In this document: piece after piece, positions 1 through 11,545 of the stretch
Layout: every line of letters starts with the position of its first letter
Numbering within the stretch: position 1 is the first letter of the stretch
Assembly (NCBI GenBank): GCA_001600875.1
Contig: BCLD01000003.1
Location: 32,082-96,081, forward strand
Direction: 5' to 3'
From: Solicoccozyma terricola
Taxonomy: Eukaryota > Basidiomycota > Tremellomycetes > Filobasidiales > Piskurozymaceae
Length of the DNA: 64,000 nucleotides
Translations under genes and position numbers: made by a program
Notes under the pieces: model-generated
What the model saw: only the letters and a program-made list of their open reading frames with translations
Databases searched by the model: none
What the model was told of the DNA's origin: nothing

Positions 1-149
1 ATCGAGGCATACACCGCTCTGTTTGCACTTCAGGAAGCAAAACATTGAAATCGGGTTAATGACGCTTCTGAGGTATCGAAGCCATTGCTGGTATCGCATC
101 TGCTGCGAAGCCTTGATCAAGGGTGTGAGCTGATTAGGTCCGGTAGGAG

Positions 150-1262
<1,113 letters not shown>

Positions 1263-1404
1263 AAGGAAGTGCAAGAAGACAAGGGGTCAAAGAATACCGA
1301 GATACAGGAAGTGGTGGTCCCTCTCGCTAGCGACGAACACGTTCAGCTCTCCATCAAGGCTCAGCCACTGATCTATGAGCTAGCTACACTACTGCGTAGG
1401 AGAT

Positions 1405-1745
1405 TGGGTAGAGCCCATGTATGATACAGACGAGGCAAGGGCCATGGCTCAGAAGACGTTTGACTTCTTCTTTGGAGTAGTGAGTGATTTGCTGATCAGA
1501 AATGGGAACTCCAGAGCTGAGAAAGAATTGGCGGTCAGTTCGCGGATCCGATTTGTGAGTTTCATCAACGGTGTTCTGTTTACCCACACTGACCAACATC
1601 ACACAGACCTCGGTAACTGGCCAGAGGCCGTGAAGAAAGAGATCGGCAACCGCTTACCAACCTTCACCGACAATGACAAGAAGCTCCTTCGCAACTCTAC
1701 CGATTACTTTTGCCTCGTCGTCTCGATCGGACAATCTTCCACCCC
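1405..1745 (+). pseudogene. GH1 beta-glucosidase fragment (C-terminal half)
   Basis: The reading 'EPMYDTDEARAMAQKTFDFFFG' is followed, after an intron at 1555-1606 (GTGAGT..ACACAG), by 'NWPEAVKKEIGNRLPTF' and 'DNDKKLLRNSTDYF'. This matches the conserved stretch of family 1 beta-glucosidases downstream of the acid/base region (the NWPEAVKK..GDRLPxFT..LLKGS pattern). Neither the upstream catalytic WITFNEP block nor the downstream nucleophile block is present here. The missing N-terminal type of block is found at about 16.2 kb in the same orientation. The reading frame collapses after about 1725. It is a fragment, directly behind the GH43 relic. Confidence 0.6.
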
Positions 1746-2715
1746 TCCCTGCGCAAGAGTCCAGTAGCCTTTCACTTGGCCGTGATTATTTGACAGTATC
1801 GAGTATCCTGCTCATTCAGACTCCAGAGCTGCCCCCTTCAAAGATGTACAATGAGCAACTAGCGTAAATCAGGGAGATCTATATATTAGACATTGAATAG
1901 AGTCATTGTTGGTTGCATGACCTGCTCGATACACCACCTCACGACTCATATCTTCTCGACATCACTATCTATGGCAGCTCAATTCTTTGAAGCCAGATGT
2001 CTCATCCTCCACACAACTACAGTTTGAACACAGTAAGTGAAGACAACGAGCTTTATCCTTTGGAGATGCTTGACCAGTGAACTCTATCGTGTACATTTGT
2101 CCTAAGTTCTCTACCGGTGCTAACGGGAACAGCGCCAGAGGCAATACTGATGATACTACATCAGGCGATGGGGCGGGTTCTTTCATTCTTGCGCTGTTTC
2201 CATACTACATGCATCTGATAGCGTCCCTCATAGATCTGCAAGGTCCCTCACGCGAACATCTCCCTCCCTCTCGAGAATGGCCGGGTCAAATCTGTCAATT
2301 GATGTGGAACGGCACGCGCTTTCAGTTGGATTACAGCACCACTGATATCTACTATCCTAATGTCGCTTACCGAGAAGGGGATGATCAGAAGTTAAAGTTG
2401 GTCCGTTGAACTTGTGGGGGTTAACAACGTGGTCGAGAGTTTACGTCGGATTTGTTAGGACTTGCGGTGTGGGTGGTGGTCGTGATGATGATGATTGCAG
2501 CGGGTAGGGAGCTTGAATCTGAATGGAACTCGACGGTTTGACTTGTGTCGTCTTCAGTCAAACCCGCGCACTGAAGGAGCTTGCGTCGAGACGTCCTCAC
2601 TCTACATTGCGACCGCACAATCATGATTAAGAAGTCTCTTACCTCAAAAGACGCATACTAAAGCACTATATACACAATCAATCCATCCCTACGTCGTCTT
2701 CATCCCCTGGTCCTA
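1746..2715. other. Intergenic stretch, no recognisable gene
   Basis: Short open frames on both strands carry no family motif. The best is a plus-strand frame at 2077-2409 (NSARGNTDDTTSGDG... ending QKLKLVR), which has no convincing start. A GTGATGATGATGATT run lies near 2480. Nothing else is seen. Confidence 0.4.
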
Positions 2716-3581
2716 TCATTCCTCCTCAACAAGAGAGTACACCTCGACCGTCGCAATCATCGTCTCTGCTCTCATATATAGTGCCACAGGGTAATCCTTG
2801 TAATCCAGTTCCAGACTTGGCATAACCGCACTGACGCCATTCCTGTTCTCATCACCATTGAGAATCCTGAGGGGTGTCATTTCACTATTCGACGAGTCCA
2901 AAATATCTTGCTCTTGGAAGCAATCGATACCCGTGAAGGTCGCCTGGGGTCCAACGATGAGAAAGTGACCACAAACCCAGAACCTACCAGTAGGAACCTC
3001 TCGTCATCCAACTGAATGATTAATCCATATCCACCAGCCGGATGACCTGGTACGAAGCTTCTCTCGACCAACAACTTCCATTTTCCGAACGGAATAATCT
3101 TGGATGCGTTGGGATCAGAAGTCCCTTCTTTGAAATCATCAAAATAAAACCCAAACATTTCTCTATTCTCCTGACGAGCCTGGATGATATGAGCCGAGAC
3201 TTTCCTCATGAGAGTAATGATGAGGCCATGGGTTGACCTCAGGAAGGACGTCATCGATTCCGAAAGGCGATACTCCGATAGCTTGATATGTGCCGATAGC
3301 GGGCCAGATTCTCCTCGCTCCCACTTCATCATTCCTTTGTTCTGGGATGAATAAAGCCTGATTCCGATGCCTGTGTTTTCTCTGCAAGTTTCCAGGTAGA
3401 ATTCATTGTATATATCGGGAGAGAAGAAGTCGATGGAAGGGGTAAACATTTGCCAGAGGTCCAAGACGTTGATGACTGGTCCTCCTGAAGGGTATTGACC
3501 AGGTAACCTCCCACCTAAAGCTGCACCAGCACAAGCACCGGCACCATTCAGACCGACAGTATCACCCCAGCAGTCCGACAA
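2716..3581 (-). pseudogene. Beta-galactosidase-like glycosidase relic (GH35/GH42 type, DUF5597-like tail)
   Basis: On the minus strand three frames carry consecutive pieces of one protein. 'YPSGGPVINVLDLW' and 'PSIDFFSPDIY' lie near 3500-3410, 'LFIPEQRNDEVGARRIW' and 'YQAIGVSPFGIDD' near 3360-3250, 'FLLVGSGFVVTF' near 2990-2950 and 'LRILNGDENRNG' near 2880-2840, with a stop at about 2716. This order fits glycosidases whose barrel is followed by a DUF5597-type C-terminal domain. At least three frameshifts separate the pieces, and the barrel N-terminus beyond 3581 is missing. It is the third glycosidase relic within 3.6 kb. The call rests on motif memory. Confidence 0.6.
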
Positions 3582-3587
3582 GGAGGT

Positions 3588-4061
3588 GTAGCCATATCAC
3601 CAGCCTCAACCATTGAAGTATCTGCCATCGCGGGTACAACCGCAGTTCCCCCGATCCGTCCGCGAGCCCCAAACGTCGGCACTGCTACAGCTACGGCTAC
3701 CATACCGACGTCCCCACCCGCTGCTCTCGTTACCTCCGTCAAAGCTCTTCTGGGCACACTCATTGAAGCCTACCAAGCCATCTGCTTCAGCAGCGACTTC
3801 GAAGCCACGCATCGTGAAACCGTCATGGCGCTAGTCACCTCCTGGAGCCACCGAAACGAACGAGAATCTCTCATCCGACAAATGGATTACGGAACGGAGA
3901 TGGCCGAGCTCGTCGAAGAAGTGGTCAGTAAGATAAAGCGTACCGTTGGCGAAAATCCCCCGTTCGTCATCGAGTTCTTGTCCAAAAAGGCTCAAGAAGA
4001 TACCGACAAGGTTCTGGGGCTGTTGGAATTGAAAGAGAGGTGGTCATGGTCAACTCTTTGA
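3588..4061 (+). CDS. Unrecognised partial ORF, possible gene tail
   Basis: A frame stays open from about 3588 to a TGA at 4061 (about 157 codons) with good coding character. It starts with an Ala/Thr/Pro-rich stretch and continues with a helical, charged C-terminal half ('ELVEEVVSKIKRTVGE', 'EDTDKVLGLLELKERW'). The first ATG in frame is at 3825, so the N-terminus is probably an upstream exon now replaced by the glycosidase relic, which abuts on the opposite strand. No known domain is recognised. It could be a live 3' exon or a relic. Confidence 0.35.
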   Translation, partial: VAISPASTIEVSAIAGTTAVPPIRPRAPNVGTATATATIPTSPPAALVTSVKALLGTLIEAYQAICFSSDFEATHRETVMALVTSWSHRNERESLIRQMDYGTEMAELVEEVVSKIKRTVGENPPFVIEFLSKKAQEDTDKVLGLLELKERWSWSTL

Positions 4062-4142
4062 AAGCATGGACAGGAGAGCACGGTGGGGAGAGAGATGTGT
4101 GTGGCGCATTTTGGAGTAGCCGTTGTATTCCAGCTTTCGCTC

Positions 4143-4312
4143 TTTAGATGATTGAGTTCATGTGGATGACCAACTCATTGCCTGCGACTCTCGCTGAATG
4201 CTGGATGAGTTCAAAATCAACCTCAATGCCCGCTTTGAACGCTCCAATGGTGGATTTGTCTCCTACTTCCTTGGCTTCAATGTCTTCCGCAACCGGCCAG
4301 AGAAGGAGCTGG
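4143..4312 (+). mobile_element. Ty1/Copia reverse transcriptase fragment
   Basis: The translation reads 'VHVDDQLIA', then, after a stop, 'LDEFKINLNARFE' and 'VSYFLGFNVFRNRPEKEL'. These are the catalytic (V)DD block and the following GYFLG(F/I) block of Copia-type reverse transcriptase. The same blocks occur in better shape at 27.6-27.8 kb, which confirms the assignment. Only about 55 codons survive, with an in-frame stop. Confidence 0.65.
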
Positions 4313-4741
4313 CAGTGCATGGCAATGCAACAGAGGATAGGAAAACACGGCTGTCTATACACTTCTGTAGCGGTCCTTCATGACATTGACTTGACAATAT
4401 CAAAGCCCCACTGTGTGACCGGGAGGATCTTGGGTATGCCTAGACCTGTCCGACCTAGGATTTTCGGGGTCGGACAAATGAATGGCAATATAAGACTTGT
4501 CTGCGTTGGGAGTTTTTGTAGCACACATATCTCCGTTCAAGGGCAGTAATATTGGAGCCCTCAGGTAGTCGAGTACAAGCACCCCGGTGCTTCGTTCCTG
4601 AGGTACCAACGTCTTGATGATGGTCGCGCCGACTGGTCAAAGGTCGACTATCTGTTATGAATAATTGGTTATTCTCATTATCCTCACTCTGTTGTACATC
4701 GAGCTTGACCAGAAGTGGCCGACCTATATAATACTCTTACA

Positions 4742-4862
4742 ACATGGAAACAAAGATCTTTGCCACCTGCATCCTTTGCTATGCTGCAGTGCCATGCACT
4801 GCCATGCATTGCAATGCTATACTTCGGCATCAACCATAGCACAGTATTCGCCACTTCCAACA
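4742..4862 (-). mobile_element. LTR edge fragment, family 2
   Basis: Read on the minus strand, the segment begins TGTTGGAAGTGGCGAATACT and continues with GTGCTATGGTTGAT. A second copy lies at 15158-15267 in the same orientation and differs by small indels. The TGTTGG start is typical of Copia LTR 5' ends. No internal coding region is attached. Confidence 0.5.
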
Positions 4863-5330
4863 AGTTTGACAGGATAATGTACAACACCTACCTTGACGTC
4901 ATTCCTATCTACTTCCCACGCCCGGGATCCGCTGGAGGATTAACCGACCACCGAAGGCCAGTGATGAAGAAGCGTAGATAACCTGGTCAACGCATACCGC
5001 ACGAATTGTCCTAACCGACCACATCAATGGTTTCTACGGGGGAAGCCTCAAGACTCGATGGCCTTTCATACAGCGATTTTCAAGGTTGAACTCGCCGTTC
5101 AATTATACTTGGATAGTGATTGTGGGCTTTGGATTACTGCGAGGGCAGTCGGCGGAGATAACATTATATAACCTGGGTGTACGAATTCCAGATTGGATTA
5201 CCCTTGAAAGCAGAGCCTTTGCCGATCGGCAACGAAATCCAAAAGACAGGCTGTCTTTTCATTGTTCATGAAGAACCCGGCGCATTGACAGCGATTCTAC
5301 TGGGAGATGCTGTGTGTTAAGATAGGGATT

Positions 5331-5350
5331 TTACGGACACGTGTCCGTAA
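5331..5350. repeat. Perfect 20-bp palindrome with CACGTG core
   Basis: TTACGGACACGTGTCCGTAA is its own reverse complement. It lies about 100 bp before the first recognisable codons of the NACHT-WD40 relic. A CACGTG core is the binding core of bHLH factors; any role here is inference. Confidence 0.6.
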
Positions 5351-5448
5351 TTCAGACATATCTGTCCTCAAATGCAAACGACACATTCCTCTGGGTGGCT
5401 TCAGTCTGCCAACAACTGGAGAAGACCTCACGACGGAACACTGTCGCG

Positions 5449-6829
5449 AAGCTGAATACGTTCCCCCCGGGCTCGATCCTCTTTACGACCGCATGATCCA
5501 GCAAGTCTATAACTCTGAAGACGCTGAAGACTGCACGCACGTACTTTCCGTCGTGACAATCGTTTACCGGCCAATCACTCTGGATGAACTGACCTCTCTT
5601 GTTAAGCTCGCCGGGATTACGTCCGGGGATCTCGCATTATGGGAGGAGATTGTCGGGCTTTGTGGGTCCTTTTTAACGATTCGAGAAGGCACCATCTATT
5701 TCGTGCATCAGTCCGTAAAGGACTTTTTGCTCAATAAGGCATCAGCTGAACTATTTCCATATGGAATGGAAGAAGTGCACCATGCGATCTTTTCGACATC
5801 CATCGAGGCCATGTCTAGGACGCTGCGACGCAACTTATACGATTTAGACGGTCCGGGATTCCCCATCGATGAGATCAAGACGCCTGAGCCAGATCCCTTG
5901 GCTACGATACGGTACTCCTGTATTTACTGGGTGGACCATCTCTGCGATGCCAGCAGGAGCCCCGAACACGACGACGATCTCGAAGATGGGGGGCGCTGTC
6001 CATCGGTTCTTGAAGGGAAAATGCATTTACTGGCTAGAGGCTCTCAGCCTTCTCTGAAGCATCTCCGAGGGGGTACTTACAATGACGAAGCTGGAGGTAT
6101 TACTGCAGGTAAGTCTGACCAATGATCCAACCTGGCTGTATGCGATATACTAACAGTCTATAAAAGCGAGAAACAAATGAATCCAGGGGAACACATGAAT
6201 CCCAGTTAATGAACCTTGTCAGAGATATACGCGGATTCATTCTGTATTTCAAATGGCAAATAGAGCACAGTCCTCTTCAGGTCTATGCTTCAGGACTTGT
6301 CTTCTGTCCTGTCCGCAGCCTAACAAGAGAACTATTCAAGCTCGAGGAACCAGGATGGATTACGACCAAGCCGACTATGCAAGACCATTGGGATGCGTGT
6401 TTACAGACGCTTGAAGGGCATCGCGATTCGGTCAACTCGGTGGCCTTCTCGCACGACTCGAAGTATCTCGCGTCGGCATCGTGGGATTCGACGATCAAGA
6501 TCTGGGACACCGGCAGCGGCCAATGCCTACAGACGCTCTTCACTGATACGTTTACCCTCTCCAACATATCATTCGATATTACCAACTCATATCTACATAC
6601 TGATTTTGGGGATGTTGTTCTCGATATGTCATCGTCGACGTCGGACTCATTGTCGACGTCGGACTCATCGTCGTCGTCGGACCCAACGCGAATCGATACT
6701 GTTCACCACGTACACAATCGCCAGGGTTATGGAATAAGCTTGGGCAGTACGTGGATTACCTGGAATGCGAAGAACATACTATGGCTCCCGCCGGAGTATC
6801 GGCCTTCACATTGGGCCGTGGGGGAGTAA
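5449..6829 (+). pseudogene. NACHT-WD40 NLR relic (HET-D/E-like NWD family)
   Basis: Fungal NWD proteins are STAND receptors for non-self recognition: an N-terminal effector, a NACHT NTPase, a helical linker and WD40 repeats. The first 220 codons match the post-NACHT helical region ('PPGLDPLYDRM', 'YFVHQSVKDFLL', 'IRYSCIYWVDHLC'). Two frameshifts near 6010-6060 interrupt 'CIYWLEALSLL' and 'TKLEVLLQ'. A likely intron lies at 6110-6168. The next frame (6209-6829) has 'PGWITTKP', a single WD40 unit ('[14 protein letters not shown]', '[11 protein letters not shown]') and the usual C-terminal block ('[12 protein letters not shown]', 'WLPPEYRP'). The effector and P-loop are absent and the WD array is reduced to one repeat. 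A Ser/Asp-rich tandem repeat (6627-6680) is inserted. The wording of these blocks is closest, from memory, to Pezizomycotina NWD genes. Confidence 0.8.
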
Positions 6830-7142
6830 TCGGTCTGCGTCAGCTGTGCCTCGGGACGCGTATTGATATTTAAATTTGTTGATCGACCGTCTCTTGTTCC
6901 TTAGCTGTCACTTTGTAAATGTACCTGGGAGATGTATCTATTATTTTCCCTCTTAACCTATTCCCCAAGTTGCGTGGATGGACAAGCTGGATGACAAGAT
7001 GTGGTGGTCACAGCACATCGCTTATCGACTCTGAGGTAAGTGATGTGGGCTGGATGTGATGACCCGAGTCAGCTTGTTATAGTCGTCCTCGCTCCATGCT
7101 CAATGATCTAGGCTACCGAATGTCTGATGTATTGAGCAGACA
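6830..7142. other. Convergent intergenic region between NLR and SIR2-like relics
   Basis: About 310 bp separate the two converging stop codons. No ORF, hairpin or repeat was recognised. Confidence 0.4.
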
Positions 7143-8146
7143 TCACAATAGCGGATGCATCCGCACGGAGGTAGGGTTGACGTACTGTGATGCACCTAGT
7201 ATCAAGCTGACTTTCTCGTTGATGGCGGTCGAATCCATTATGTTGTTGAACTGGTCCAGGGCCTCCGGAGGTCCGCGCAAATGAATAGCGATCGGGATAT
7301 CCATATTTCGGTACGGCTGCTGTTCAGGCGAACCGTCTGTCAGTCCATCCCTGGGGTAGATCCAGACTTGGCCCTGGGGGAATGTGGTCCTGCGACGTTC
7401 CAGTCTTTGTCGCTGGTGCTCGGCCTGTCGCAAGTTCTGGGGCTCGGCGAGGGCTTGATAAATTGGCGCGAAAAGATCCGTCAATGGCTTGGGAAGGTCC
7501 TCGTGTTTGCCATATGGAACCAAGATCACCGGCAGCGGCATCTGGCTTTTCAGCTGATCGAAGTCGCTGTCAGCGCAAAGGTGGACATGGCGTGGCTTCC
7601 CAAATCTGTTGATTTTTTCCAAAAACTGGAAGAGCTGGGTGAAGTGGGGATCCGAGGGTAGTGTCACGGCAGCCCACAAAGAGAACGTTTTGGCCGACCA
7701 AGGCATTCCGCAGATGATGTGTCAACCGGTCCACCTGCTCCCCCCTGCCTATCCAGCTCCTCTCAAGAGCTTCGTAATCGGAAGTGCCAAAGATGATGCT
7801 ACCGGGCTTGGTCCAGACGCCATGAAGGTGAAGGACGAGGCGGTTCTCTTCGGGTCGCTCGGCGTCGAAGAACATTTGAAGATCTTCCTCGGTCCAGTTC
7901 ATGGGATTGAGCTGCTTGCTGTCCTCAATCAGTGTGTCGTAGTTTGTTGTGGAGAGGCGCGCCCGGTGTTCCGACAAGGTATTCAGCACATCGTAGAGAT
8001 CCGGCTTGGTGACCAAGTAGGAGCGGTCACTGCGGTAGCTAGCAAACTCGTCCGAAATCAGCTGAGCAAATTTAGTGGGACCTAGAAGCTCCTTGAAATC
8101 ATCCCCCGCCTGAACCAGTTTTGTGGTCCCCCCGTTGGCGACGCTT
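7143..8146 (-). pseudogene. SIR2-like domain protein, 5'-truncated and frameshifted
   Basis: On the minus strand the frame is open from the LTR edge at about 8146. It shows 'LVQAGDDFKELLG', then the SIR2-like signature 'STTNYDTLIE' (near 7935-7964), 'VLHLHGVW', 'IIFGTSDYE' and 'QNVLFVGC'. One base is missing or extra near 7655-7665, after which the neighbouring frame continues 'SDPHFTQLFQFLEKINRFG' to a stop at 7143. This is the layout of SIR2_2-type NAD-binding domains, best known from bacterial antiviral proteins that consume NAD+. The N-terminus is replaced by a Copia LTR end. The gene faces the NLR relic tail-to-tail. Function is inferred from family; the frameshift could be real decay or a sequence error. 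Confidence 0.65.
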
Positions 8147-8150
8147 TCCC

Positions 8151-8210
8151 GAACTAAAAAACAGTCCGAACTGCTGATTAGGAATTCCGGGCGCTATGTC
8201 ATTTCCAACA
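8151..8210 (-). mobile_element. Copia LTR 5' end fragment, family 1
   Basis: On the minus strand TGTTGGAAATGACATAGCGC begins at 8210, preceded by a purine-rich tract (GTCGAGAGGGGC, 8211-8222) that fits a polypurine tract. The same boundary recurs on the plus strand at 14220-14289. The LTR stops after about 60 bp, where the SIR2-like reading frame begins. Confidence 0.55.
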
Positions 8211-9150
8211 GCCCCTCTCGACCCGCATTCCTTATCCACTTTCAGTCGGTGTTGACCCCACGGCTTTGGAAGGCGAGATCGTACGCGATTACGACTCTTA
8301 ATCTGTTACGAATAAAGCGTACCTTCTCGCCTAGTTGTCGTTCCACTTTGACAACAAAATCCTTGAGTGCTTCCCCAACCATTGGAACGATTCCACACAC
8401 ATTTGAGAAGTCGTCGATCATCGCCAGAAAATGATCATATCCATTGAGTGATGGTGTGAAGGGCCCAGCGATATCTGCATGAATAAGTTCGGCATTCCTT
8501 TTTGCTCGAGGGCTGTTGCCACTCTTGGGGTATCTTGGCATCTTCTGTTGTTGACAGACATCGCAATCTGTGATTCTGAAGCGATCGGACTCAGCTGTTT
8601 TGCTGCTTATGGATAGCTTTCCTAGAGGTCCAGTTAGCAGTGTTGTCGCTTGATGCCACCGTATCTTCACTCTGAGTGACCATGGCATCGCCTTTGTCTG
8701 AACCTGCATCTTCTTGCTGATAGTTCTTTGGCTTGGGCCTTCGAAACCTCTGCTTAGTTCGCTCAAATTTCTTGTTGTTTGCATCATTCTTGGGTGCCCA
8801 ACAGTCTCGAGCGAAATGGCCAGTCTTGTGACAGTTCCAACACTCTTCATGTGCCACATTTCTCTTGCGGAATGTCAATGTTTGGCCTTTCGTTTTTGTC
8901 TTAGATAAAAGAGCAAAACCTGTTTGGTTTCCTGTTCCTGATGGACGCTTTCTATCGGCCGCTTCAAGCTTGTATTGCTTTGTGACTTCAAGCCATGTCT
9001 TCCTGATCGGATCTGCCAATAGGAATTGAAGTCGCAGCATAGCAAGAGCCTTTGGCAGCGTTGCCAAGAATCATTCAATCCTTTCCGCCTCATCAATCTT
9101 GAGGCTTGCCGTCCTTGCGCGCAGTAGAAGAGAGTTGAATCGTTCAAGAT
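8211..9150 (-). mobile_element. Ty1/Copia remnant: Gag zinc knuckle fused to integrase piece
   Basis: The Gag C-terminal region with the CCHC knuckle 'CWNCHKTGHFARDC' lies near 8850-8800. After a deletion of the protease region it is joined to an integrase piece ('TDCDVCQQQKMPRY', 'IHADIAGPFTP', 'DHFLAMIDDFS') near 8580-8390. A 23-bp segment at 8281-8303 matches the 5' side of a tRNA-Lys(CUU) anticodon arm and is shared with the primer site at 39971-39986. Reverse transcriptase is missing. Several frame changes show that it is dead. Confidence 0.75.
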
Positions 9151-9727
9151 GTATCTCCATCTCCTCTACAATGGGATGCTCGCACTTCGTTTCCGCGTGG
9201 CGTGGAAGCGTCTGTGTCATATCACCTTGCTACCGCCTTCCGGTGTGAGACCATCTAGAAGATGTAGCTACAGACGGAGCTTGTGAAAATATGCCCGGTA
9301 CACCATGCACGTCCGCTTCCAAGCCGCTTCCAAGCCGAACACGCTTCGACACACCGCGGTAACGTGTATCGGTGTCGGAGGTCCTCGAAGGCGGTGATCG
9401 TTGCTGCTGTATGTAAGGATACGACCTTTACCAGACATCCGTTCTCCCAAGTCCGACTCTCGGACATCTCCGAACACTCGATGTAGCTATATCCTGATGT
9501 AGACTGATGTAGCTCGTGTCAACAGAGGACGTCTTAGGGGAGTCGGAGGCCACCGTGCAAACAGCGCCGCCCTCACAACGTTGCCATGATATCCTCCTAG
9601 ACACGTGAAGAGTGCCCCTGGCCTCCCCCTCTTCCTGGCCCCTTTTTACATGCAAAAGTAGCCACATAAACGCTAGGTCATTATCTTCTATAAACACTGA
9701 TCCCCTTAATCATGAAAGGTTACAACA
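9151..9727. other. Intergenic stretch, probably element-derived
   Basis: No gene is recognised. A motif reading ACGTGTCTAGG..ATCATGGCAACG on the minus strand (about 9578-9612) recurs at 15770-15795 and 24593-24620, which suggests scattered element ends. Confidence 0.35.
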
Positions 9728-10804
9728 TTAAAACGGGAAGGTCTTCAATGCCATTGGCAACCCCAATTCTTTTCGGTCCGTCTCTGAACTTATAAGGCTT
9801 TGAACCCGTTGGGTTGCATAAAATCTGTCCACCTTGAACTTCCATGGGGCTAACGTTTGCGCAGATTCATCCACATTCACACCAGAATTATTCCCACCCC
9901 CACTAGACCCAAAATAGCACCTAAAGCGTCTCATACGCCCCTCCTTCTCTGCTACTACCTTGGCAGATCCCTTGACTTCGATCTCGTACGGGAAGGGAGT
10001 CTCGGGAGTTTCGGGGTTTTTACCTGGTTGGATGCGCATCAAAAAGAAGTAGACTCGAGGAATTCGACGACAATTGGTGTTGAGGAAATCCCATCCGACT
10101 TTCGTATAATCGATGCCTGTATCTCCGCCCTTGAGCTCTATTGTACCAAAACTCTCCTTGGCTTGCACCGACGTCCATGAGAATCCGACGAGAGAGCCTC
10201 CGCCAACCGGAGAAGTGAAGGTTGGACAACACGAGCAGGAAACAGTGACTTCTCTATGTTGATAGTGCAATTTCGCCCATTGCTCTCCTATCGGCTCGCA
10301 TGTACTGAAAAAAGGGTGAAAGTTACCGCTGGAGTCGGCAGATTTCACGCTGACAATGAAGCTAAAATCACCTACAGTTAAAAGACCGTGTTAGCGTTCC
10401 AATGGATTAAGCCAGATGTCAAAACTCCTCACTTACTGACTAGAGCGGGAGTGGGGACCTTTAACTCGATTCTCCCAATTGCAGATGATTCATATCTATT
10501 ATAACCAACACCTACAACTCCAAACCTTATTCGGTAGGGAGCAATGACATCGTCTGTAACGGCTTGACCCCCGATCGTTAATTCAGGGGGCCTTTGAACG
10601 GCTGTAGAAGACATTTCACGACTTAGTCAATCACTGATGATGCTATGAACGGGAATGAGTTGGTAACCTACTTTGAAGGGGGAGAGCTGCATTGGTACTG
10701 GCCGACCTAGTTGATGCGGGTTGGGAAGTTAGTGAAGCTTGGGGAGTTGGTGTGGGGTGGGAAGTGGGCGAAGTAGAGATTGACATTCCAGTTCCTGTTG
10801 CCAT
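9728..10804 (-). CDS. Hypothetical protein, three exons, intact
   Basis: Splicing 10804-10672, 10601-10437 and 10371-9728 gives 942 nt, an open frame of 313 codons plus stop. Both introns are GT-AG with consistent phase (donor GTAGGT at 10671, acceptor TACAG before 10601; donor GTAAGT at 10436, acceptor TGTAG before 10371). A CTAA branch-like site lies in intron 1. The N-terminal 45 residues are Ser/Thr/Pro-rich and low complexity. The rest is a mixed globular sequence with a Cys cluster ('VTVSCSCCPTF') and a glycine run ('SSGGGNNSG'). There is no signal peptide or membrane segment and no known family is recognised. An upstream in-frame ATG at 10855 is an alternative start. It is one of few clean genes in the left third. 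Confidence 0.6.
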
Positions 10805-11023
10805 GTGTTGTTCAATACCGATGTATTTGTATAACAATAAACGAAAACATCGCACCTGAAGTTGAAGCTGTATAAGAGCTAGCTATAGCAGGATGCAACA
10901 TCGGCGTGGTAAGATGACGGAAGCGGAACTTGGAACCGCCATCGTTCGCGGCTCGTCAGTGATCACGAGAGTGAGGTGTGACTCGCTATGAGTCTGACTC
11001 CGCGTTTCAACTCAAAATAGAAC

Positions 11024-11545
11024 GTGCACCATTCTCATCCGTGGAGCTTTCAATCTTCTCCAAATACAAGTAGTCAAGCTAAGTATCCTCGAGGAACTTG
11101 GATCCCAAAGATATCGAAAGTCAGCAGAACGACATGCCTAGTATTCGTGAGTTTCTCTGTCATCCCTGACGCCGTACCATGCCTTTACGACGCTTATACC
11201 AGGTTTCTCACAGCCACTGCCGCCCAACAGCTCCAAGAAGCAGGAGCATCGTTCGACAAATTCGCGCGGCGAGATGATCCTGACAAGCCTTACGACCTAC
11301 CTCAGCATCAACCAGTGGGTGAAGCTCCCCACCTTGGATCACAATCACGGAGTCGAAACGCAGAAGAGACCGTCAAGGATGGCAATTGGCCCTTTCCGGC
11401 CGACAATCTCCCTGTCTATGGTCAGTACGTTGACCTCGAGTTCGAATTTGAAGAACTTGATGAGGAGATAGATCAAGATCATTATCGTGATCTGGTCGAG
11501 TATGAGCGTCTAGTTTCTGAAGCCGAAAGGAAAACTATTTTGTAG
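11024..11545 (+). CDS. Hypothetical acidic protein
   Basis: A continuous frame of 173 codons, possibly with an intron at about 11151-11206 (GTGAGT..ATACCAG). The C-terminal half is acidic and helical ('LEFEFEELDEEIDQDHY', 'ERLVSEAERKTIL'), the start is uncertain and no domain is recognised. The segment at 11328-11434 is repeated 270 bp downstream, so the 3' end of the gene was partly duplicated. Confidence 0.35.
   Translation: MHHSHPWSFQSSPNTSSQAKYPRGTWIPKISKVSRTTCLVFVSFSVIPDAVPCLYDAYTRFLTATAAQQLQEAGASFDKFARRDDPDKPYDLPQHQPVGEAPHLGSQSRSRNAEETVKDGNWPFPADNLPVYGQYVDLEFEFEELDEEIDQDHYRDLVEYERLVSEAERKTIL

Larger units (their letters stand above)
4313..5448. other. Intergenic stretch with inverted repeats
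   Basis: No gene is recognised. An inverted repeat at about 4448-4477 (TGTCCGACC..GGTCGGACA, 9-bp arms) and a short hairpin near 4577-4592 (AAGCACC/GGTGCTT) are present. An LTR fragment (4742-4862) and a 20-bp palindrome (5331-5350) are listed separately. Confidence 0.4.
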
